Shown here in pieces: positions 43,929 through 52,165 of a stretch of 64,000 bases of DNA. The stretch covers positions 1-64,000 of the forward strand of contig JACQCZ010000018.1 of the NCBI GenBank assembly GCA_016201405.1, in the 5' to 3' direction. The first letter of the stretch is position 1. Every line of letters begins with the position of its first letter. The notes under the pieces are model-generated. The model did not search any database. It worked only from the letters and a program-made list of their open reading frames with translations, and had not been told where the DNA came from. Origin of the DNA: Candidatus Acetothermia bacterium (lineage in GTDB: Bacteria; Bipolaricaulota; Bipolaricaulia; RBG-16-55-9). Both the position numbers and the translations under genes were made by a program.

Positions 43929-45245
43929 ATGAATCAATCTCTATTGGAATTGAAGGAGATCAGCCAGAGCTATGAGAGCGGCGGGAGATTATTTACAGCA
44001 ATTCAAGCGCTTGACTTATGTGTGACCGAAGACAACTTCATCTCCATTGTCGGGCCGACGGGCTGTGGCAAGAGCACACTGCTCCGGATCATCACCGGGC
44101 TCCAGAAGCCATCGACCGGCCAGGTTCTCTATCGCGGGAGAGCCCTCACGGGAGTCAATCCACACGCCACTCTTGTCTTTCAGACCTTTGCCTTGTTTCC
44201 CTGGCTGACGCTGCAGCAAAACGTAGAAGTGGCACTCGAAGCGCGTGGAGTCCCGACGCTGACCCGCGAGAAACGCGCGATTGAGCTGCTCGACCGCGTC
44301 GGACTCGATGGCTTTGAGAATGCCTATCCACGGGAGATCTCGGGTGGCATGCGCCAAAAAGTCGGCTTCGCGCGAGCGATGGCAGTCGAGCCCGAGCTGC
44401 TCTGTTTGGATGAGCCCTTCTCGGCGCTGGATGTATTAAGTGCAGAGCTGTTGCGAGGCGATCTGCTTGAGCTCTGGCTCGGCGGTCAGATCCCGACAAA
44501 AGCCATTTTGATGGTCTCGCACAACATTGAAGAGGCGACGTTAATGTCCGACCGCATCGTGGTGATGCAGAAAGATCCCGGGCGCATTGTGGCTGATCTG
44601 CAGATTGATCTTCCTCATCCGCGATCGGCCAAAGACCCGAAATTTATCGAGCTGGTGGACCGCACCTATGCGACACTGGCGGGGCAGACGGCGCCGGAGC
44701 ATGTTGAAGTGGGCAAGCCGCTTGGAGAGCCTGGTCCCACGCGCACCCTTCCTGACGTCACGACCAACAAGCTGGTCAGCCTGATGGAGCATCTGGCCGC
44801 CATCCCCGGTGAGCGCACGGATCTTTACCGGCTTGCGCCTGAGCTGAAGCTCAATTCCGATTATTTGTTGCGGCTGACCGAAGCGGCAGAGATGCTGCGC
44901 TTTGCTGAAGTGTCGCACGGAGACATCTTTCTTACATCATTGGGTGAGACCCTGGCTGAGGCGAGCATCTTGGCTCGGAAGGAGATCTTTGCCTCGCGCC
45001 TTCGCAGACTCCCGCTCTTCAAGTGGCTGCTGGAAAGGCTTCATATCACAGAAGGTCACCGCATCGACCGCGAGGTGGTGGAAGCAGCGCTGGAAGAGAA
45101 ATCTCACCCCATGGAAGTGGAGCGCCAGATCGAGACGGCGATCAACTGGGGGCGCTACGCTGAGCTATTCGTCTATGATGACAACACCAAGACGTTCTAC
45201 ATCGAGCCAAGCGAAGATAGAGCCGATGAGGGGCTGATGGAATAA
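43929..45245 (+). CDS. ABC importer ATPase with C-terminal AAA-associated regulatory domain
   Basis: 438 residues. ATPase part (1-250): Walker A GPTGCGKST, Q-loop LVFQTFALFPWLTL, signature ISGGMRQK, Walker B LLCLDEPFSALD, H-loop SHNIEEA. The remaining ~150 residues (from TTNKLVSLMEHLAAIPGERTDLYRLA) match the AAA_assoc_C type domain: two winged-helix-like helical units likely to sense a ligand. No substrate-binding protein is encoded nearby, so the substrate remains open. Confidence 0.87.
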   Translation: MNQSLLELKEISQSYESGGRLFTAIQALDLCVTEDNFISIVGPTGCGKSTLLRIITGLQKPSTGQVLYRGRALTGVNPHATLVFQTFALFPWLTLQQNVEVALEARGVPTLTREKRAIELLDRVGLDGFENAYPREISGGMRQKVGFARAMAVEPELLCLDEPFSALDVLSAELLRGDLLELWLGGQIPTKAILMVSHNIEEATLMSDRIVVMQKDPGRIVADLQIDLPHPRSAKDPKFIELVDRTYATLAGQTAPEHVEVGKPLGEPGPTRTLPDVTTNKLVSLMEHLAAIPGERTDLYRLAPELKLNSDYLLRLTEAAEMLRFAEVSHGDIFLTSLGETLAEASILARKEIFASRLRRLPLFKWLLERLHITEGHRIDREVVEAALEEKSHPMEVERQIETAINWGRYAELFVYDDNTKTFYIEPSEDRADEGLME

Positions 45246-45272
45246 GATACGACTGGATCAAGAGCGATCGGA

Positions 45273-45851
45273 TTACGAATAGGTCACCAATTCATCGGGA
45301 AGATGGCCGACGTCGTTGTGGGAGATCAATGAGATTCGCCCTGGCTCGATGCAAATTTGGGTCAGCCCGCAATTGGCGATCTCCAGATTGAACCAGATCT
45401 CATCGGGAAGATTGAGCGCCCGGCAGACAAAATAACGAATGATATTGCCGTGACAGACGATAATCTCATGCTCATCGCTGGCGCTCTCTTTGAAATATCT
45501 TTTGAAGGCTGAGTCTGCCTGCATCTTGCCGCTCTCGATGATCTCTTGGGGAATTTGGGCGAGCATGGGCCATCGCCTCTTTGCCGATTCTGAGACGCAA
45601 GGGATGCACTCACACAACTCGGAGGACTGCTGAATCTTGATCTCAGGATGATTTTTTCCAATAATCAGCGCCGTCTCAACGGCGCGCTTTAAGATGCTGG
45701 AAGAGATGGCCTTGATCGGCAATGCTTTGAGCCGCTGGGCGACTCGCTCCGTCTGCTCAATCCCCATCAGCGTGAGCCCTCCTTCCAATTGGTCCTCAGA
45801 TTGCGAGTCATAATAGCCGTGGCGTATTAGATAGATGATGTGCTTGGACAT
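45273..45851 (-). CDS. Histidine phosphatase (phosphoglycerate-mutase-like) superfamily protein
   Basis: 192 residues. The catalytic motif YLIRHGYYD near the N-terminus has the phospho-accepting His, with RAVETA and the second catalytic His in IIVCHGNIIRYFVCRAL. The size and ELCECIPC acid/base region fit small PGAM5- or SixA-like phosphatases. The substrate is unknown. The gene is convergent with the ABC operon. A 29-bp regulatory element lies about 195 bp upstream. Confidence 0.87.
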   Translation of the reverse strand: MSKHIIYLIRHGYYDSQSEDQLEGGLTLMGIEQTERVAQRLKALPIKAISSSILKRAVETALIIGKNHPEIKIQQSSELCECIPCVSESAKRRWPMLAQIPQEIIESGKMQADSAFKRYFKESASDEHEIIVCHGNIIRYFVCRALNLPDEIWFNLEIANCGLTQICIEPGRISLISHNDVGHLPDELVTYS

Positions 45852-46713
45852 GATCTCTTGGTCCTCTCGAAATGCGTATTTATTTTCATAGAGCCTGCGT
45901 CCTCCATCAAATGAAAATTAGGCAGATGTGCGCTGCTGATGAGCCGCAAAAATTTCTATGTCATATTTATCCGCCACGGAATATCGGTGGCTATCCTCCT
46001 GTTCAGGGTTGAGATCTTGTTCCTAAACGACGGAAAGAGGATAAAACTCTATCGTTAAATTATCGTCAAATGAGCTGGGAAGTTGGTTGGATTTGTGGGG
46101 AACTAGAGAGTTAAATTTCTCTCATCTTTTCATTATCAAATGGAATGAGATGAGTCGATAGAACGAAATAATCTTTCGGTTGAAAGCGTAATAGTCGATT
46201 TACGCTGCTGATAGTAAAAGAGTATTAGAACGAACAGAAGAGTTGTAGATCAGTTATAAGTTTGATATAAGATTTGTGGTCCTTTATAAAAATCTCAGGG
46301 CGATGAAGGGCCCGGGCCTTTGGTGACTGCCGATGCTTGGCTCACGACCTCGCACGGAGATATGTCGCCCACGGCCAACGCAGCAACCTGAATTCCTCAA
46401 TCGCCCTGTTGCAGCATCCCTACTACAAGGACGCTTGACCTGAAGACTGAACCGCGTGCAGCCATCTTACATGGGGAGATCTAATACACTCCGAAGTCTT
46501 GTTGTGGTGAGATTCTTCGCTGCAGTTGGAGCTTTATGGAGATTAGGTCCTGTAATCGCAACGCATTGAAGGATCATGTGGGCAGACCACAGGACTCGCC
46601 CTAATCGAGACTCAGTGCGGATCTTCTAAATAATTGTCATCTTTGAGAAGAGCTGTTGGGGCTTAGGACATCAAACCGGCGTTATGCATCCCGGTGATTC
46701 TGCTACAGCTCTG
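45852..46713. other. Long non-coding gap with a GC-rich relic-like patch
   Basis: 862 bp without a supported gene. It is mostly AT-rich and contains the 29-bp element at 46045-46073. A GC-richer patch at about 46300-46440 can be read in one frame as a short C-terminal-like peptide (QRSNLNSSIALLQHPYYKDA, stop) but with stops upstream, so it may be a decayed gene end. Confidence 0.35.
46045..46073 (-). promoter_or_regulatory. 29-bp element, ACGAT direct repeats with 11-bp period (copy A)
   Basis: Read on the minus strand: ATTTGACGAT, then AATTTAACGATAG. It is identical over 29 bp to the inverse of 48814-48842 and similar to copies at 24009-24029 and 57584-57604. TTGACG is followed 17 bp later by TTTTAT, so it may contain a promoter. 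An 11-bp step between ACGAT words is typical of OmpR/PhoB-type sites (inference). Confidence 0.55.
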
Positions 46714-47049
46714 CTATTCTGAGATCTCCAGATGAACGAAGTGCAAGAATCGGTGCACAATCGGCGCAAAGATGATGCCGCACGAGAGGATAAAGGCCAC
46801 TCCACTATAAAGAGAGTAGAGCCCGGCAAAGATCTTTCCGGCCTGAGAATGGAGTGGAAATGCGGGTCCCATGCCCGAAAGAATCATGGCCGCGCTGACG
46901 AAAGAATCGGTCCAGGTCAATTTTTCGAGCAGGCGGTAGCCTAGAATGCCCAGGATCAGTGAAAAGAAGATGACAGCCAGACCGAATGAAAAGCTGAGCG
47001 CGACCCGGCGCGCAAACTCTTGTGGCGGCAGCAGGGGTCTCTTGGTCAT
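46714..47049 (-). CDS. Small membrane protein resembling a two-helix ion-channel pore
   Basis: 111 residues. Helix LSFSFGLAVIFFSLILGILGYRLL, then LTWTDSFVSAAMILSGMGPAF as a possible pore-loop helix, then GLYSLYSGVAFILSCGIIFAPIVHRFL. The layout (helix, tilted pore helix, helix) is that of two-TM channel families, but the TxGYG filter is absent and GMGPA stands in its place. Family not recognised with certainty. Confidence 0.65.
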   Translation of the reverse strand: MTKRPLLPPQEFARRVALSFSFGLAVIFFSLILGILGYRLLEKLTWTDSFVSAAMILSGMGPAFPLHSQAGKIFAGLYSLYSGVAFILSCGIIFAPIVHRFLHFVHLEISE

Positions 47050-47305
47050 CGGATAAGCCTCCGTTAGCAGAGATTTTGAGCCATTATACTGAGACGAGAA
47101 GTTGAGATTTGGGCAGGGCGACCTGTGACTGCCAGCTCTTCAATTCTTCGAATAAGACTCATCCTATCCACAGCATTCTTCCTGGAAGCTGGTTTCCCAT
47201 CCAACACTTGAAGCTTGTCAGTGTTGAATACTAATTCATGCAACTAGATAAACATTGTTAATATTCTATATTAATACTGGTGTAATATCTTATAGGCATA
47301 TGACC

Positions 47306-47334
47306 TTGCATTTTTCCGCAATCTGTCTTATAAT
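47306..47334 (+). promoter_or_regulatory. Sigma70-type promoter of the sedolisin-like gene
   Basis: TTGCAT (47306-47311) and a perfect TATAAT (47329-47334), spaced 17 bp. The predicted start is near 47341, giving a ~24-base leader that contains AGGAGG before the ATG at 47365. Confidence 0.7.
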
Positions 47335-47364
47335 ATGTCAATTTGCTCTTATGCAGGAGGCGAA

Positions 47365-48618
47365 ATGCCATTAAATAGACAGATTCTCGGGGGTTTTGCA
47401 GTGATCGCTTTGGCGCTTCTTCTCGGAGGATGCGCAAATCTCTTCTCTCCGACCGGAGCGGATGACTCTTCACAGCAGTCCATTGGCATCGATGCGCAGT
47501 CGTCGAAAAATGCGCCAGTCTGCCCTGGGCCGGCCTCTTCGGGCTCGGCGCGCTGCCATGCCAGAGTCGTTACCGATAGTAAAGGGCTGCCACAGGCGAG
47601 CACGAGTCCAAGCGGATACGGGCCAGTGCAATTCCGCACGGGCTACAACTTGGGCAATGGCCAGGCCTCAACTTCTCAAATTGTGGCCATTGTGGATGCA
47701 TACAACGATCCTAACATCTTGTCCGACCTGAACGTGTACAGTGATACCTTTGGCATTCCAAGACTGCCGGCTTGCGTCGGCGCGGTGGCCTCTTCAGCCA
47801 CGCCCTGCTTCCAAAAGGTGGATCAGCGCGGCGGCACGGCCTATCCACAGACCAATGCGGGCTGGGCGCTTGAGATCTCTCTGGATGTAGAGACCGTTCA
47901 CGCCGTCTGCCAGAATTGCAGCATCTTGCTGGTGGAGGCCGATTCGAACAGCTTTGCCAATCTGATGACGGCTGTCGATGAGGCGGCAACTCTCGGAGCG
48001 AAGGAGATCTCAAACTCATACGGCGGCAGCGAGTTTTCGGGTGAGTCATCGTATGATTCGCACTTTAACCGTACGGGCGTGGCCATCACGGTGAGCTCGG
48101 GCGACGGCGGGTATGGAGTCGAGTTTCCTGCCGCCTCTCTCTTTGTCACCGCGGTTGGCGGGACGACGCTCAATCTAAACTCCAACAACACCTATAACAG
48201 CGAGAGCGTCTGGAGCGGAGCGGGAAGCGGCTGCAGCGCCTATGAATCAAAGCCGAGCTTCCAGAGCGATCCATCCTGCGCCAAGCGGACAGTGGCCGAT
48301 GTCTCAGCCGATGCCAATCCCAACACGGGCGCGGCGGTCTATGACAGCGTTCGCTATCAAGGCCGGAAGGGCTGGTTCCAAGTGGGCGGGACGAGCCTCT
48401 CTTCACCGCTCATCGCCGCCGTCTATGCGCTGGCGGGAGGAGTGAGCGCGGGCACCTATGGCAACTCCGTTCCTTATGCCAATGGCAATTCCGGCAACCT
48501 GCACGATGTGGTCTCTGGCAGCAATGGAAGCTGCGGAGGCTCTTATCTCTGCACGGGAGTGGCCGGCTATGATGGGCCGACGGGCAAGGGAACTCCGAAT
48601 GGAACGGGTGCTTTCTAG
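47365..48618 (+). CDS. Sedolisin-like (S53 family) peptidase lipoprotein
   Basis: 417 residues. The ATG at 47365 has AGGAGG upstream. Lipobox LLLGGC near residue 20. After a short pro-like stretch the catalytic domain shows all sedolisin landmarks: Glu and Asp in GWALEISLDVETVHA, the oxyanion Asp in TVSSGDGGYG, and the Ser in GGTSLSSPL. The long N-terminal propeptide of classical S53 proteases is missing: only ~80 residues precede the YNLGNGQAS start of the core. It would be anchored to the membrane and degrade protein outside the cell, typically at acid pH in this family. A strong terminator follows. Confidence 0.88.
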   Translation: MPLNRQILGGFAVIALALLLGGCANLFSPTGADDSSQQSIGIDAQSSKNAPVCPGPASSGSARCHARVVTDSKGLPQASTSPSGYGPVQFRTGYNLGNGQASTSQIVAIVDAYNDPNILSDLNVYSDTFGIPRLPACVGAVASSATPCFQKVDQRGGTAYPQTNAGWALEISLDVETVHAVCQNCSILLVEADSNSFANLMTAVDEAATLGAKEISNSYGGSEFSGESSYDSHFNRTGVAITVSSGDGGYGVEFPAASLFVTAVGGTTLNLNSNNTYNSESVWSGAGSGCSAYESKPSFQSDPSCAKRTVADVSADANPNTGAAVYDSVRYQGRKGWFQVGGTSLSSPLIAAVYALAGGVSAGTYGNSVPYANGNSGNLHDVVSGSNGSCGGSYLCTGVAGYDGPTGKGTPNGTGAF

Positions 48619-48656
48619 CTAAAGCTTAATAAGCCAGTTTTCAGATTAGACGACTC

Positions 48657-48691
48657 AAGGGGAGACTGAGAAGTCTCCCCTTCTTCTTTTT
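48657..48691 (+). terminator. Rho-independent terminator of the sedolisin-like gene
   Basis: A perfect 11-bp stem, AAGGGGAGACT with AGTCTCCCCTT (48657-48667 and 48672-48682), loop GAGA, and a CTTCTTTTT tail. Confidence 0.92.
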
Positions 48692-48813
48692 AACTTTCCC
48701 GAATCAACTTTCTCTTTTAATCTTGCCTCAATTCTTTGATTGCAACTCCGCAATAAACAAGATTTCTATCTAAAAACCTATCTCGCAGACCCGCATTGGC
48801 AGGTCCTTTTAAA

Positions 48814-48842
48814 TCATTTGACGATAATTTAACGATAGAGTT
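48814..48842 (+). promoter_or_regulatory. 29-bp element, ACGAT direct repeats with 11-bp period (copy B)
   Basis: Exact inverse complement of 46045-46073 over 29 bp, with different flanks. Read on the plus strand it has TTGACG at 48819, followed 17 bp later by TTCTAA. It points towards the metzincin-like gene, which starts 475 bp downstream. Confidence 0.55.
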
Positions 48843-49316
48843 CTAAGCTCTTCCATTCATCCCATGATGGATGGAGGAATGAGGAGGGCTTGGCAATGCA
48901 ATGGATGCCCAAAAGCAAAGAGCGCTGTCAGGGTTTTGCTGTCGACTGGTTGACCTCCTGCCCGACAGATTTTTGCCCAACAGCCAGCACACACCAAGCA
49001 TTGCGTCATTGTCCAAGCCCTCCCCTCCTTGCAATGAAAACGCGAACAAAGAGCTGTTTTACTGTGACTTTACCTGAAAGGAGCGTGTCACTATGTCAAA
49101 TCAGAAGCGAAAACCTGCCGATGAGATATCAAGAAGTCCGCCTGTGCTTTAATAATCGTATCTCACCTGTCTAATTGTTATGAATACAACTGAAAAACTC
49201 TCTCACTAGGGGTGGTCATTATGAATCTCAAGCTCGGACTTGCTAGGAGATGGAACGTTATCAAATTTCACTTTTGTGAATACATTCATATACACTCATC
49301 CACTGGAGGTGGCGTA
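48843..49316 (+). other. Long leader region before the metzincin-like gene
   Basis: No supported large gene. A hairpin (48852-48861 with 48866-48875, G-T pair) lies at its start. A short frame, 49093-49152, has a strong AAAGGAG site and encodes a 19-residue peptide beginning MSNQKRKPADEI; it could be a leader peptide. Larger frames on both strands lack protein-like character. Confidence 0.35.
49093..49152 (+). CDS. Possible 19-residue leader peptide
   Basis: ATG at 49093 lies about ten bases after AAAGGAG, and the frame ends at TAA after 19 codons. The peptide is charged and Pro-rich at the end (RSPPVL). Only the ribosome site and the position support it. Confidence 0.25.
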   Translation: MSNQKRKPADEISRSPPVL

Positions 49317-52130
49317 ATGTTAAAAACATTCGGGAAGTCATTCTTATTCGGGGCTCTTTGTTTGGCGGTTCTGTTAGCAGGTTCCAGTCAGGGGATGGGA
49401 TCTGCCAATAATTCATGTTATACCCTGATCAAGAATGATCAGTTTAAGGACTCTGTAAAAAAAATATTATTTACTCTTCGTGATTTTGAGTTGGTAACGA
49501 TCGACAATACCTGCATTGCGCAATTCGGTGGTGGCAATATCGATTTGCCATTTAAGAGAGCTGGCCAATCAGGAGTTGTGACGAAAATTGTGTCCTTGAC
49601 TCCGCATTCCATAACCTCCGATTCGCCATACCCATATACTTTTCAGGGTGAAGTGCCTCTAGAGAATGGGGACTCTTCAGGAAATCACGTAGGGACATCA
49701 TCATTATTCGCTATCAATCTTCCACCGAATCCAAGTGGAGCAGCATTCAATATCAAAGACGGCTTTTTATGCGGGTCAATCATTTCTCCCTCACAGGGAG
49801 GGTGGTCATTTATTGAGCCTCTCGCGAATTTTCAGATCCTGACAAACGAGCTCTTTACACCTGCTGATACAATAAATACATACATCGTTTACAACGTTAA
49901 AGACATGGCATTCAAAATCGGGGGTCCAGAACCGGGTAAGGATTTGGATGTCAGCAATCCTTTGGGAAACGCATTAAACATAAGTGCTGGACTGAAAACT
50001 ACACCAGATTTTGACGGCACAATTGATCTTGATTATTTAGCCGATAAAGAGCTCACCAAGTTCTTAGATGTAAATCAAGTCAATCAATGGCAGGATCGCG
50101 TACTCTGCTGGACCAATGCGGTAGACCTCATCTATCACAAGTTTAATTATGCCCATCACTCAAATCATGGTTTCAAGGTTCACACAAACGTAAAAACACT
50201 AGAGTTGAGTCGAGAGCCAAATGTAACAGGATATTTTAAGAATGCTACACGAAACGCGCTTTTGCCCAATGAGCATCCTGGTAAGTTGATTGTTACCGGA
50301 GGCCTGGAGGCAAAACCTTTGATCATCCCAGGGAGTGAGGTTACGGAAAGAGAGAAGGATGTCACAGTCCCTATCTACTTTGACCCGACAGGACTCGCTG
50401 CCGGGCAAACGACTATTAAAGGCTTTAATATTACAATATCATTGTATCCAGCTGCAGGTGCTAGAGCCGTTGCAGATGTAAGATTCGTCAAAATCGTGCA
50501 AGCCACTACTTCTTCGACATGCACAGATGGCAGTACCACAGGAGCTGGTTTAACGTGCACTTTTTATAAAACTGGTCTGGACCCGAAGAAAATCGACATC
50601 AGCAAAGTCACGGTAGAGGCAACTGGCATGAACATTCTTGTTACAAAACCTTTAACGAAGCTGGCTGATATCACATTTCATGGGAACGCTGAAGGAAGCA
50701 ATGCTGTCCAAGTTGATGTCAATTGCCCGCCTGTGTCGGATATGGCCTGCCTATCATTTATTCCCATCGGTATAAGTGGCAGTGGCATTGATTCGACCGG
50801 CACTTCGAAGGTCTGTCCTTCATTCACGCGAATTCTTAATCCCTCACCATGCAGGATCGTGTTTACCAATTCTATCTTAGGTAATGGGGGAATCATTGAT
50901 CTCGACGTGGCACAGTCTTTCAACCGATTGGAGAGTGATGCCCAGTACAGAGAAGACGAAACACAGATTCGACCTTATGGAACACTCATGGTAGTTGCCC
51001 CTGGCAAACTGGACGATGGCACAGCCCCGGATAAAAACGCATCTGTTGAGATTGTTCCTACTGTACCCAATTCATACAATACCGCCATAGTTGACATTGG
51101 TGATGAAACCACGCCGACTTCATTATCATTTGATGTTGTCAATGCTCCAGGAGAGTTGAGTATGTATAAGGTGAGAGTCTCAATGTTGTGGCCGGAAATC
51201 GCAGAATTTAACAACGTCGGATTCTTCGAATTGACCACCGCCAATACGAAAGCAACATTCGACTGCAACAACCTTCGTCTTTCTAAGTCGGACATGCAAT
51301 CATTACTTTTGGGTCCTGATGGTCTGAATGGTTGCCAGGAAAAACCTGATTTAATCCAAACCTTGAGTGCTAAATTCGGCGATGTCAATGGTGAAAACCC
51401 CGAACCGTTTGATTTCAGTTTTGTGGATTTAGAGGCTGGAAATGGAACAGACTCAGTCGGTGACCATAGCTTACTAGCGCAATTGAAAGTCAAAGGGACG
51501 CACCGCGGAAGCACTCTTGTTCTTGTTGAGACTGATTATACCAATGCATTGAACCTCTTATGCAGTTCTGAGCAGCGAACGTCTGGCAATCACGTCGGCA
51601 TAGTTCATTTTCTTACAGGGCACGATATGGTCAAGATGTCACACACGGAGATGGGCGACGCATTTGGCCCGTTCCCTGGGAAAAATGTTGATTTTGTCGG
51701 AATTGCTGATGGAATTGGAGGAATTGGTATATCAAGGGAAGGTCCAACTAGATCAGTTTGTGGGAAAGTGGACGACAAATATGGTACCCCAAATATGAAG
51801 GATCACCCAGCTCAATATTCACTTACTCAACACTCGCCTAACGTAAATGCTTTAGGCAGCAGTTATCAATCCCTCTTAGGGATACAGGTGATTTTGATGG
51901 CGCATGAGATTGGACATAACCTCAATGCAAGCCACGATGATACAAATGGAGTCCTTATGACGGTCTCATCAAGTATAGTTAGTGGATACAGCGGGCATCC
52001 GATAATGTCCTCGACGCTCGATGAAAATGTGATCCCACTCTTTTCAGATAATAGCACCAGGGTAATAAATAATTGTGCAAATGACTTCAAGAAACCTGCA
52101 ATTCCGATTTGCTCCGTGGAAAATCCGTAG
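49317..52130 (+). CDS. Large exported protein with C-terminal metzincin (M12-like) zinc-peptidase motif
   Basis: 937 residues from the ATG at 49317, which has TGGAGGT six bases upstream; an in-frame ATG at 49212 lacks one. The signal is KSFLFGALCLAVLLAGSSQG. About 800 residues of beta-rich, Asn/Thr-rich exported sequence follow, with several Cys and a cohesin-like stretch. Near residue 863 comes HEIGHNLNASHDD, the HExxHxxxxxH zinc site of metzincins, with Asn in place of the usual Gly, and a candidate Met-turn in GHPIMSS. The catalytic part resembles reprolysin/ADAM-type enzymes. It is unusual that the protease is at the far end of the chain. Base use is more AT-rich than the hydrogenase region, which may hint at transfer. 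Confidence 0.75.
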   Translation: MLKTFGKSFLFGALCLAVLLAGSSQGMGSANNSCYTLIKNDQFKDSVKKILFTLRDFELVTIDNTCIAQFGGGNIDLPFKRAGQSGVVTKIVSLTPHSITSDSPYPYTFQGEVPLENGDSSGNHVGTSSLFAINLPPNPSGAAFNIKDGFLCGSIISPSQGGWSFIEPLANFQILTNELFTPADTINTYIVYNVKDMAFKIGGPEPGKDLDVSNPLGNALNISAGLKTTPDFDGTIDLDYLADKELTKFLDVNQVNQWQDRVLCWTNAVDLIYHKFNYAHHSNHGFKVHTNVKTLELSREPNVTGYFKNATRNALLPNEHPGKLIVTGGLEAKPLIIPGSEVTEREKDVTVPIYFDPTGLAAGQTTIKGFNITISLYPAAGARAVADVRFVKIVQATTSSTCTDGSTTGAGLTCTFYKTGLDPKKIDISKVTVEATGMNILVTKPLTKLADITFHGNAEGSNAVQVDVNCPPVSDMACLSFIPIGISGSGIDSTGTSKVCPSFTRILNPSPCRIVFTNSILGNGGIIDLDVAQSFNRLESDAQYREDETQIRPYGTLMVVAPGKLDDGTAPDKNASVEIVPTVPNSYNTAIVDIGDETTPTSLSFDVVNAPGELSMYKVRVSMLWPEIAEFNNVGFFELTTANTKATFDCNNLRLSKSDMQSLLLGPDGLNGCQEKPDLIQTLSAKFGDVNGENPEPFDFSFVDLEAGNGTDSVGDHSLLAQLKVKGTHRGSTLVLVETDYTNALNLLCSSEQRTSGNHVGIVHFLTGHDMVKMSHTEMGDAFGPFPGKNVDFVGIADGIGGIGISREGPTRSVCGKVDDKYGTPNMKDHPAQYSLTQHSPNVNALGSSYQSLLGIQVILMAHEIGHNLNASHDDTNGVLMTVSSSIVSGYSGHPIMSSTLDENVIPLFSDNSTRVINNCANDFKKPAIPICSVENP

Positions 52131-52165
52131 CCATGGCCTGAGACTCATGAAAGTGCCACACGAGA

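Noticed and set aside
46045-48842. 29-bp perfect inverted repeats as ends of a transposon
   Set aside because: No transposase lies between them, no target duplication is seen, and diverged copies occur upstream of other genes, which fits a regulatory element better. I keep the mobile-element reading as a refuting possibility only.
48890-49174. Plus-strand frame of 94 codons in the metzincin leader
   Set aside because: Composition is not protein-like and there is no ribosome site. Only the 19-codon frame inside the region has one.
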